Shown: piece by piece, positions 45,967 through 51,705 of the stretch
How the letters are laid out: each line of letters begins with the position of its first letter
Position numbering within the stretch: position 1 is the stretch's first letter
NCBI RefSeq assembly: GCF_902506295.1
Contig: NZ_LR733312.1
Location: forward strand, 1,933,989-1,997,988
Direction: 5' to 3'
DNA from: Luteimonas sp. 9C
Lineage (GTDB): Bacteria > Pseudomonadota > Gammaproteobacteria > Xanthomonadales > Xanthomonadaceae
Length of the DNA: 64,000 bases
The notes under the pieces: model-generated
Seen by the model: the letters and a program-made list of their open reading frames with translations, nothing else
The model's database searches: none
Told to the model about the DNA's origin: nothing
Program-made: the position numbers and the translations under genes

Positions 45967-45994
45967 AAGGGCGTCCTTCGGGGCGCCTTTTTAT
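45967..45994 (+). terminator. Rho-independent terminator of the kinase gene
   Basis: The stem AAGGGCGTCC / GGGCGCCTTT (10 bp with two G-T pairs) and TTCG tetraloop are followed by TTTTTATT. It begins 27 nt after the stop codon and marks the boundary between normal high-GC chromosome and the AT-richer cassette island. Confidence 0.9.
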
Positions 45995-46278
45995 TGCGTG
46001 AAGTTTGTCGCGATCCAGGGAGGCCTGCGGCGCTTCACCAGATCCGCTATCTGGAGAATTGGTATTTGTTCCAACCACCACTCAGCTGCGTTACACCCCG
46101 CTTTCGTCGCATAACACCGCTTATCGGCTCCTGCCTGATAACGCAGTCGGCCACGCGATCGCGAAGACTGCCCCACATGCGTCAAACCCTTGATTCCCTT
46201 TGCCAGACACCACCTTTGCGGCTGGCCCACACCCGACGCATACTCGGCGCAACACCCCGCATCCGGGGTCGAATACTA
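45994..46278. other. Leader of the cassette array, no gene seen; possible attI remnant
   Basis: A stretch of visibly lower GC than its left neighbour. None of the short open frames on either strand looks like an integron integrase (no tyrosine-recombinase boxes) or any family I recognise. It ends at CTAGTTAGGC, a GTTAGGC core site without a preceding attC hairpin. That is what the right-hand core of an attI site, or the last trace of a deleted cassette, would look like. I see no convincing Pc-type promoter. Confidence 0.4.
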
Positions 46279-46301
46279 GTTAGGCGGCACGGAGTATCTC
46301 C

Positions 46302-46676
46302 ATGGACGTTGAGAGATTATTACTCGCTGTTGTAACGGCATTTGCCACTTGGGTCATGTTTGCTTTGCCGTTGCTAATCGCGTTTGCTTTCTTGGCGTTC
46401 CGCTATCGCCGCGCCGATTTCCTGCCATGGGTTCGCCCACTTACAGGCGCCTTGCTTGGCTTGCTAGTGGCGCCGATGCCACCACCGGGCATGCTGCCTA
46501 TCATCCCGCCCAATGTATTGTCAGTGCTACTTGAGGGCCCCGACTATCCGAGCAATTCGGTGTGGGCCGCTGCTTCGTTGGCGATTTCAGTTTTACTGTT
46601 CGCGTGGCTAGGTTGGCGTCTGCGGGTGCCGCCTAACAATTCATTCAAGCCGATGCCGCTTCGCGGCACGGCTTAA
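46302..46676 (+). CDS. Cassette 1: four-helix small membrane protein, unknown
   Basis: A 124-residue hydrophobic protein with about four membrane helices (6-33, 42-62, 66-80 weak and 88-108). No family is recognised. The reading frame runs into the attC, which supplies the last residues (NNSFKPMPLRGTA) and the stop, so the gene uses the recombination site as coding sequence. GGAG lies 8 nt before the ATG. It is the first cassette after the leader and the most likely to be expressed if a promoter exists upstream. Confidence 0.7.
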   Translation: MDVERLLLAVVTAFATWVMFALPLLIAFAFLAFRYRRADFLPWVRPLTGALLGLLVAPMPPPGMLPIIPPNVLSVLLEGPDYPSNSVWAAASLAISVLLFAWLGWRLRVPPNNSFKPMPLRGTA

Positions 46677-46690
46677 TTCAAGCGTTAGGC
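46631..46690 (+). repeat. attC site 1
   Basis: 60 bp: R'' GCCTAAC, L'' AAGCCGA, terminal arm TGCCGC-TTCG-CGGCA, L' CGGCTT, R' GTTAGGC. The bottom strand can fold into the usual attC hairpin. Confidence 0.93.
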
Positions 46691-46709
46691 CGCAGGAGCA
46701 CGCACCGCG

Positions 46710-46934
46710 ATGACTACACAAGCGCAGTTGACTCAAGATCAAGCGTATTTGGCTATGTATGCTTTCTTAGACAAGCAATTCTCGCTGGGCTGCGAGGAGC
46801 TTGGCGGGATTCTTGGGTCAATGTCACTACTTGCAGACGGGTCTCCCGCAGATCAGGCGTTAGTTCAAGAGTGGCAAGATGCTGTTGCGGCGGCATTGTC
46901 GGGCAATGTAGAAGCACAATTGCGGTTCCGTTAG
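46710..46934 (+). CDS. Cassette 2: 74-aa soluble acidic protein, unknown
   Basis: A small helical protein (74 aa), acidic and without membrane segments. It has a conserved-looking core ELGGILGSMSLLADGSPADQ and then a WQDAVAAA helix. Size and character recall immunity-type or antitoxin-type cassette proteins, but I recognise no named family. The stop comes before the attC, unlike cassettes 1 and 3. The ATG has GGAGCACGCACC upstream (GGAG 9-10 nt away). Confidence 0.65.
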   Translation: MTTQAQLTQDQAYLAMYAFLDKQFSLGCEELGGILGSMSLLADGSPADQALVQEWQDAVAAALSGNVEAQLRFR

Positions 46935-46950
46935 TGGGCACCAGTCAGCG

Positions 46951-47010
46951 GCCTAACAGTTCATTCAAGCCGACGCCGCTTCGCGGCGCGGCTTAACTCA
47001 AGCATTAGGC
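46951..47010 (+). repeat. attC site 2
   Basis: 60 bp with terminal arm CGCCGC-TTCG-CGGCG. The R' core is ATTAGGC instead of GTTAGGC, an A at the crossover-adjacent position that could lower recombination. Confidence 0.92.
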
Positions 47011-47024
47011 CGCATGGGAGATCT

Positions 47025-47447
47025 ATGAGACTCGTCGTACAGATCCTTCTCTACTTTCCGCTGCTATACGGCTACTGGCTCGTTCACTCACGTCTCGCAC
47101 TCTGGGCGCAGTGGCTGCCGGATTTGTTCTCCTCACGGCCATTGCAGCTGTCCGGGCTTCTTGCGGCTTCTGCCCTTTGCGGTCTGTTCGCCGGCATCGC
47201 CTTCGCGGTTCCGGTTGCGCTGCTCTATCGGCAGTACGCTCTTCTCGTTGCCACCACCATCTCGCTCTTCGGCGCTGCCTTCGATTTCTATCTCATGTCG
47301 GTGCCATCCTCTAGACCCTTCACGCTCGCAGTTCTCGCCATAGACTTGCTAGTGTTCGCGGCTGCACTCCCAATTGTGGTTTTTGTGCTCCTCCGGCTGC
47401 GGCCTAACAATTCATTCAAGCCGAATCCGCTTCGCGGATCGGCTTAA
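47025..47447 (+). CDS. Cassette 3: four-helix membrane protein, unknown
   Basis: A 140-residue protein with about four hydrophobic helices (5-22, 42-65, 68-90 and 98-124), each separated by only a few polar residues. No family is recognised. Like cassette 1, it ends inside its attC with the tail NNSFKPNPLRGSA. GGGAG precedes the ATG by 7 nt. Confidence 0.7.
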   Translation: MRLVVQILLYFPLLYGYWLVHSRLALWAQWLPDLFSSRPLQLSGLLAASALCGLFAGIAFAVPVALLYRQYALLVATTISLFGAAFDFYLMSVPSSRPFTLAVLAIDLLVFAAALPIVVFVLLRLRPNNSFKPNPLRGSA

Positions 47448-47461
47448 TTCAGGCGTTAGGG
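47402..47461 (+). repeat. attC site 3
   Basis: 60 bp with terminal arm ATCCGC-TTCG-CGGAT. The R' core reads GTTAGGG because its last six bases belong to cassette 4, whose own R'' is the matching CCCTAAC. Confidence 0.92.
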
Positions 47462-47497
47462 CTCACGAGCAGCAATCCCACAACTTGGAGGTGCACG

Positions 47498-47878
47498 ATG
47501 AAAGCTGTAGCCGCATTTGTGTTCTTGACCAGCGTTTCTCTTGTTGCATCGGCTGGCGCCCCAGAGCGCGTTCAGTTCACTGGCACTTTGCAACTCGACG
47601 ACTCTTTGCCAATTGCACTCGACGTGCAGTTGCCCTCCAAACAAGCCGCTAAGCTTCACCTTTCCGATGGTTCCACACTTGAGCTTGCGACACCGGGCAA
47701 TTCAGCCAGCCCTGATGGCGCATTGATCAGACTCATCGCCCCATCCGGCAAGGTCATGCATACCGCGACTATTCCGGACTCCGGCGTTACCAGCACTTCA
47801 TTTGCTTATCAAATCTGTGCGGGAGAGGTTACGTACATGAGTCCGGCACCGGCCGTCGTACCAGCATGCGGGGCGTGA
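47498..47878 (+). CDS. Cassette 4: exported protein, unknown
   Basis: A 126-residue protein with a clear signal peptide (1-19, MKAVAAFVFLTSVSLVASAG). The mature part is rich in beta-prone residues (VQFTGTLQLDDSLPIALDVQ, then KLHLSDGSTLELATPG) and has two late cysteines (QICAG, PACGA) that could form a disulphide in the periplasm. No known family. GGAGG lies 7 nt before the ATG. The stop precedes the attC. Confidence 0.68.
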   Translation: MKAVAAFVFLTSVSLVASAGAPERVQFTGTLQLDDSLPIALDVQLPSKQAAKLHLSDGSTLELATPGNSASPDGALIRLIAPSGKVMHTATIPDSGVTSTSFAYQICAGEVTYMSPAPAVVPACGA

Positions 47879-47879
47879 G

Positions 47880-47939
47880 CCCTAACATTTCATTCAAGCC
47901 GAACCCGCTTCGCGGGTCGGCTTAATTCTGGTGTTAGGC
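47880..47939 (+). repeat. attC site 4
   Basis: 60 bp with R'' CCCTAAC, terminal arm ACCCGC-TTCG-CGGGT, and R' GTTAGGC. The R''/R' mismatch within the site shows that the 3' end belongs to the next cassette. Confidence 0.92.
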
Positions 47940-47944
47940 AGCTC

Positions 47945-48355
47945 ATGGATGATTCTTGGACTTCGCAGCTCATAGGCCAGACTGTTAACGCCATAGAGCA
48001 ATGGGAAGGCGGCACTTGCGCTATTACTTTGACTGGCGGCTATAACGTACAAATTGAGTCGCTATGGCGCTTACTCATATCTGGCACTTTGACGCGCACC
48101 AGCCAAGACGAGGGGCAACTCTTCGGCCTCAATGAGCCAGTACATGCTGTATCGGAGCTTGCGGGCAAGTTGCTCGGCCACACACTCATCGCGGTCCAAG
48201 TAGCGCAGGGGACCGCTGATCTCACTCTCCACTTCGGTGTGCTGATTCTTCAGGCTGTCGCTGACTCAAGTGGTTATGAGGCTTGGCAGGTGGTGGGGCC
48301 GTCGGGCATGGTTGCGGTCGGTCAAGGTGGTGGCAATGTGGTCGTTTACGGCTGA
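47945..48355 (+). CDS. Cassette 5: DUF6188-like hypothetical protein
   Basis: A 136-residue soluble protein with two halves that look alike. The first is LIGQTVNAIEQWEGGTCAIT with a following Ile-rich strand (GGYNVQIESLWRLL); the second is LLGHTLIAVQVAQGTADLTL followed by HFGVLILQAVADSSGYEAW. It ends in a glycine-rich strand (VAVGQGGGNVVVYG). The SSGYEAW plus GGG ending resembles the DUF6188 group, whose members are often near toxin genes, but this is from memory and not certain. The ATG lies only 6 nt after the cassette boundary and lacks a good ribosome site. Confidence 0.65.
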   Translation: MDDSWTSQLIGQTVNAIEQWEGGTCAITLTGGYNVQIESLWRLLISGTLTRTSQDEGQLFGLNEPVHAVSELAGKLLGHTLIAVQVAQGTADLTLHFGVLILQAVADSSGYEAWQVVGPSGMVAVGQGGGNVVVYG

Positions 48356-48358
48356 GCT

Positions 48359-48418
48359 GCCTAACAATTCATTCAAGCCGAATCCGCTTCGCGGATCGGC
48401 TTAATTCATGCGTTAGGC
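48359..48418 (+). repeat. attC site 5
   Basis: 60 bp with terminal arm ATCCGC-TTCG-CGGAT. It is nearly identical to attC site 3 except for one base in the L'-R' spacer. Confidence 0.93.
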
Positions 48419-48429
48419 GGCAAAGAGCA

Positions 48430-48636
48430 ATGAGCGAGATCGATCAAATCGGAGGCATGACGGTCAATGAGCGGCTCGCTCACTTTGGCCTGTTCGTCGC
48501 TTTCGATTCTGCAGTTGCATCTCGCGATCTCTCAGCCGTAGTTAGGGTGCTGCAACAGGCAAAGTTGACGGACCAGCAGGCGCAACAAACGGCAGCGGCT
48601 GTTTTTGCCAATCCCACCCACTACAGGCTTCGATGA
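48430..48636 (+). CDS. Cassette 6: 68-aa helical protein, unknown
   Basis: A small soluble protein of 68 residues, almost wholly helical. A short N-terminal segment is followed by VNERLAHFGLFVAFDSAVAS, a second helix DLSAVVRVLQQAKL and a third TDQQAQQTAAAVFANPTHY. It resembles other orphan cassette proteins but no characterised family is recognised. A longer in-frame extension upstream would begin within cassette 5 and run through the attC; the ATG here is the natural start. Confidence 0.62.
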   Translation: MSEIDQIGGMTVNERLAHFGLFVAFDSAVASRDLSAVVRVLQQAKLTDQQAQQTAAAVFANPTHYRLR

Positions 48637-48645
48637 GATCGTGCC

Positions 48646-48705
48646 GCCTAACAGTTCATTCAAGCCGAACTGGCTTCGCCAGTCGGCTTAATTCAGGCGT
48701 TAGGC
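48646..48705 (+). repeat. attC site 6
   Basis: 60 bp. The terminal arm is changed on both sides (ACTGGC-TTCG-CCAGT) while pairing is kept, which is strong evidence for selection on the folded single strand. Confidence 0.93.
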
Positions 48706-48712
48706 CGCAGAG

Positions 48713-48970
48713 ATGAGGCGCAGTATCCACATACCCGCATTTGCTGCGCTGGTCCTAGCGTGCTGCAGCACCGCTGGCGTGCTGTGGTGGCTCTGGCGGC
48801 GCAGTCAGCTTCTTCCTGGAGACGTTCGCTGTAATCACGGTGGTCACTCTGTTCTTGCTTGTGACACCGACTTTGGCAACTACGCTACGGTTGTCGTGCT
48901 GGTTGCTGCACCTTTGCTCACGTGGCTCGCACACAAGGCCTTCTTTACAAGGTTCAGGTGTCGTGGGTAG
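48713..48970 (+). CDS. Cassette 7: two-helix membrane protein, unknown
   Basis: An 85-residue protein with helices at about 8-28 (PAFAALVLACCSTAGVLWWL) and 56-74 (TVVVLVAAPLLTWLAHKAFF). The external-looking loop has two cysteines (VRCNHGGHS, ACDTDFG). No family recognised. The ATG is 7 nt after the cassette boundary. Expression would depend on an upstream promoter or an internal one that I cannot identify. Confidence 0.62.
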   Translation: MRRSIHIPAFAALVLACCSTAGVLWWLWRRSQLLPGDVRCNHGGHSVLACDTDFGNYATVVVLVAAPLLTWLAHKAFFTRFRCRG

Positions 48971-48976
48971 CCTGCG

Positions 48977-49036
48977 GCCTAACTATTCGTTCAAGCCGAA
49001 ACCGCTTCGCGTTTCGGCTTAACTCAGGCGTTAGGC
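48977..49036 (+). repeat. attC site 7
   Basis: 60 bp with a slightly divergent R''-L'' spacer (GCCTAACTATTCG). The terminal arm pairs GAAAC with GTTTC and has a larger loop than in the other sites. Confidence 0.92.
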
Positions 49037-49060
49037 GCTTACGACAAGGAGATTTGACAG

Positions 49061-49348
49061 ATGGACCTTCCAGTTATTCCGATGGGCATGCTGGTCCTTA
49101 CCGGGCTTGCCTTTGCAGTGGCCGCCTTCTGCCATTGGCAACTGCGCGGCTTCTGGCGCGCATCGTTGGTCAGTGCGATTGCAAATCCACTCCTCTTTGC
49201 AGTTGCATCTTCAATTCAAGAGCGCGGCTTGCCCTCCCCATTTTCTCTTGAGGCCTTTGCAATGTTTGGCGGCTTCTCGCTGCTGGTGGCGCTCATCGTT
49301 GGCGGCATCGTAGTTCTAGCGCGGCGTGTGCTTCCAGTTGGCGCCTAA
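49061..49348 (+). CDS. Cassette 8: three-helix membrane protein, unknown
   Basis: A 95-residue hydrophobic protein with helices at about 7-26, 34-50 and 66-88, and a short loop (SIQERGLPSPFS) between the second and third. No family recognised. The ATG is preceded by AAGGAG at 15 nt. The stop codon TAA is formed by the R'' core of its attC (GCCTAAC), directly before the IS junction. Confidence 0.65.
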   Translation: MDLPVIPMGMLVLTGLAFAVAAFCHWQLRGFWRASLVSAIANPLLFAVASSIQERGLPSPFSLEAFAMFGGFSLLVALIVGGIVVLARRVLPVGA

Positions 49349-49350
49349 CA
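49343..49350 (+). repeat. attC site 8, truncated
   Basis: Only GCCTAACA remains; the next base onward (TCCGTAAAGAGC) has no attC character. The preceding bases GGC complete the pairing with the cassette's left end (TTAGGCGC / GCGCCTAA), so this was a genuine cassette end. Confidence 0.85.
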
Positions 49351-49870
49351 TCCGTAAAGAGCTTCCCGTCAACCCCGAGTGCATGATGTCCTTGCCTTGA
49401 GCTTCAGTCGTTCGCTGCTCCTTAGTCTTGCTGCGTGCTGCGTGCCACTCGCCATAGTGATTTGGGGATTCAAGCGCTGCCAGACTGCATTTCCTTAATC
49501 GGTCTTGTTGGATCGGGGTTGCGATCCGGACCAGGGTAAAAAACCGCACCCGACGGCCTCTCTCATTCATCGGTTTGGCCCATGCACGGGGATAAGCCGT
49601 GTCATGCGATGGCGCCACCTTGTTAGTCAGGCTCTCTTCGGGACGGTCTGACCGCTTGCTACCTGTTCGCCCTGGCATTGAACCTCGTGTGCCGTGCCCC
49701 GCTTTCAGGTGGCCATGGCGTGTGTCTTGCGCTTCGCCGGCCTCTGCACCATCGGATGCCTCAGCCAAGCTTCGGCGTCGTAATCTTCGCCCCGCGCCAG
49801 CATCGCCCACAGCTGCCGCGCGTGTTTGTTGGCGCGGATATCGGTCCCCCGGTTCACCTCTTTCCGACCC
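49350..49870 (-). mobile_element. Remnant of an IS110/IS1111-family insertion sequence
   Basis: The minus strand carries the 3' end of a transposase-like frame followed by about 350 nt of non-coding tail reaching the attC core. That long tail after the transposase is typical of IS1111-type elements, which lack terminal inverted repeats and have subterminal ones. The 5' part of the transposase and the far end of the element are missing. The junction lies inside an attC, the known target of the IS1111-attC subgroup. The right limit is approximate. Confidence 0.6.
49705..49860 (-). pseudogene. C-terminal fragment of IS110-family transposase
   Basis: About 50 codons with the characteristic IS110/IS1111 C-terminal motif (ANKHARQLWAMLARGEDYD), then a run to the stop (WLRHPMVQRPAKRKTHAMAT). 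The frame stays open for a short distance upstream, but the sequence there does not look like transposase and the DEDD catalytic domain is absent. It is a dead remnant. Confidence 0.62.
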
Positions 49871-49912
49871 ACCGGGCCAGCTGGATTCACGCGTATTCGC
49901 CGGGCCCCAACG

Positions 49913-49938
49913 CACAAGGCGCCTCTCGGCGCCCTGTG
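49913..49938 (-). terminator. Hairpin downstream of the multi-domain wall hydrolase gene
   Basis: An 11-bp stem (CACAGGGCGCC / GGCGCCTTGTG, one G-T pair) with a GAGA loop, 26 nt beyond the stop codon on the minus strand. It lacks a long U tract. Its survival suggests that the IS remnant ends before this point. Confidence 0.6.
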
Positions 49939-49964
49939 TCGTTGCCAATTCCCATAACTTCGCA

Positions 49965-51449
49965 TCAACGCAGATTGACGAACCCATCCGCGTCTACGTT
50001 GCCGGCCGCGATCCGGCCGCGCATGTCCGCGGTGCTCAGACCGGTATCGAGCTGGAAGTGCGGCCGGTCGACGAAGGTCGTCCAGTTGCCGCCCCATTCC
50101 AGACCCATGTCGGTGCCGATGCGGCCGATGGCCTGCCAGTCCGGGTTCCAGTTGACGCTGCCGTTCGGGCGGACTTCGACGACGTCGAAGGCGGTGGCGA
50201 AGTTGTGGTTGCTGTAGCCGCCGCGCGCATTGGTGACGATGTCGCCCGGCGTGGTGCGGCCCTGGGCATACAGGGCGTCCTGCTCGGCGTAGGTGCGGAA
50301 GCCCTGGGTCACGCGCAGGGTGATGCCCAGCTCCTGTTCGACGCGATTGACGAATTCGGCCGCCTGGCCGCGCAGCTCGGGATGCAGGCCGGCAATGCGG
50401 GCGTTGCTCGGGCCATCGCTGACCTGGGCGACGTCGCCCGGCGCCACCGGCCCGGTGGCCGGCGGCGGATTGACCGCAGGCGCGCCGTTGAGCTGCGCCC
50501 AGGTGTTCGGGCCGACGATGCCGTCGACCTCGAGGCCACGGCTGGCCTGGTAGCTGCGGACCGCACTCTCGGTGCGGGCGCCGAAGATGCCGTCGGCAGT
50601 GCCGGGGCTGAAACCCGCAGCCGCCAGGCGGTTCTGCAGATCCACGACGGCCGGGCCGCGGTCGTCGCGCTCCAGCGTCGGCGTTGCCGACGCCGGTGCG
50701 TTCTGCTGCACGGGCGCGGCGTCGCCGGTACGTGCGCCACCATTGAACGGCGTGCCGAGCAAGCCCTGCGCCTGCGCGTCGGCGACGGCCGCGCGTGCGG
50801 CGGACACATCGGTGTTGTAGGTGTTCGTCAGACCCTTGTAGGCGCCCCAGGGGGAGAGATTGGTCCCGTTGTTCGACAGTTCGAATGCGACCCGCGCGTT
50901 GGTCTGCGGGTCGAACAGCTGGTCGTTCGACGTCAGGCCGAAGGCTTCGCGACGTTCCGGGCCCATGCCGCCGAGCATGTTGATCTGGGTCAGGCCATAG
51001 GACTGGTCGCCCGTGGCGCGGTTACCGTTGAAGGCGGCCGGATCGCCGCTGGATTCGCGCATCGCGATGGCGACCATGCTCACCAGGTTCTCACCGCGGA
51101 AGCCGGCCTCGTGGAAGAGCTGGGCCAGCTGGGTGCGATCCAGCGGACCACCGCTGTAGGGCGCCTGCGGGTCGTTGGCCGCGGTCGTCGCGCTGACCGG
51201 CGCACCCTCGCCTCCCAGCGGCTTCACGCCCGCCGGTAGTGCGATGGCCTGGTCGGGGTAGATGACATCGGGGTTGAGCACCTGTGGGTTCGCCGCCAGC
51301 AATCCGTCGAGGCTGACGCCGTGCGCCCTGGCGATCTCCGACAGCGTGTCGCCGCGCTGCGCGGTGTAAGACTGGGTCGCCTCGCCCGGCGGCGGCAGGC
51401 TCTGCAGACGCTGTGCGGTGTCGGAGGACGAGAGGGCGTTGAGGCTCAC
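49965..51449 (-). CDS. Four-domain peptidoglycan hydrolase: LysM, transglycosylase, PG-binding, M15 peptidase
   Basis: A 494-residue protein with four modules. LysM is at 27-73 (YTAQRGDTLSEIARAHGVSL). A lysozyme/SLT-like transglycosylase is at about 105-215 (AIAMRESSGDP with probable catalytic E132, then GDQSYGLTQINMLGG). A PG_binding_1 fold is at about 262-320 (GPAVVDLQNRLAAAGFSPGT, DGIFGARTESAVRSYQ). An M15 D-Ala-D-Ala/L-Ala-D-Glu peptidase is at about 355-470 with zinc ligands H415, D422 and H464 (SNHNFATAFD, DRPHFQ). There is no signal peptide, so export must be unusual, or the protein is an endolysin- or effector-like enzyme. The start is GTG with AGGAG 8 nt upstream; the longer frame is not credible. 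Divergent from the MATE gene. Confidence 0.85.
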   Translation of the reverse strand: MSLNALSSSDTAQRLQSLPPPGEATQSYTAQRGDTLSEIARAHGVSLDGLLAANPQVLNPDVIYPDQAIALPAGVKPLGGEGAPVSATTAANDPQAPYSGGPLDRTQLAQLFHEAGFRGENLVSMVAIAMRESSGDPAAFNGNRATGDQSYGLTQINMLGGMGPERREAFGLTSNDQLFDPQTNARVAFELSNNGTNLSPWGAYKGLTNTYNTDVSAARAAVADAQAQGLLGTPFNGGARTGDAAPVQQNAPASATPTLERDDRGPAVVDLQNRLAAAGFSPGTADGIFGARTESAVRSYQASRGLEVDGIVGPNTWAQLNGAPAVNPPPATGPVAPGDVAQVSDGPSNARIAGLHPELRGQAAEFVNRVEQELGITLRVTQGFRTYAEQDALYAQGRTTPGDIVTNARGGYSNHNFATAFDVVEVRPNGSVNWNPDWQAIGRIGTDMGLEWGGNWTTFVDRPHFQLDTGLSTADMRGRIAAGNVDADGFVNLR

Positions 51450-51705
51450 GGCGGGCTCCTGGATCGGCGGGGGACGGGTGACCCCGTATGGAGGCAGTGT
51501 CCCGGCCGGCGGCCCCGGGCGACAGATGGGGGGTGCCCCAGCGTGCACAGGTCACAGTTTGGCGTGCGATACCCGTTCGCGGGTGGCCCGGGAGGCGGCC
51601 CTTCGCGATGGAGCTCTGATCCCGCACGCTCCGGCGGCGCCGTTCCGCGACACGCCAACCCGTGTCCTCACCGCACCGCGATCCGCTTGACGATTGAATG
51701 CGCGC

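Larger units (their letters stand above)
46279..49349 (+). mobile_element. CALIN: eight gene cassettes with attC sites, no integrase
   Basis: Eight units each consist of one short plus-strand gene and one attC. Seven attC sites are complete and exactly 60 bp; the eighth keeps only its R'' core (GCCTAAC). Cassette sizes range from about 240 to 480 bp. Each cassette begins at a G/TTAGGN or A/TTAGGN junction, and its first 8-12 nt are the reverse complement of the bases ending in its own R'' site, as required for a circularised cassette. GC content is clearly lower than in the flanking chromosome. No intI gene lies in the window on either side. All genes face the same way, away from the kinase. 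Confidence 0.93.

Noticed and set aside
45991..46335. Short open frames in the array leader as a degraded integron integrase
   Set aside because: Neither strand shows tyrosine-recombinase boxes or the IntI-specific insert; composition is random-like.
46631..49036. CRISPR interpretation of the regularly spaced 60-bp repeats
   Set aside because: Repeats are too long and hairpin-shaped, the intervals are gene-sized and unequal, and the GCCTAAC/GTTAGGC cores are diagnostic of attC.
49316..49987. A 223-codon minus-strand frame crossing the IS remnant
   Set aside because: It is out of phase with the IS110-like motif and covers the non-coding tail; frames of this kind in IS1111-type tails are often misannotated.
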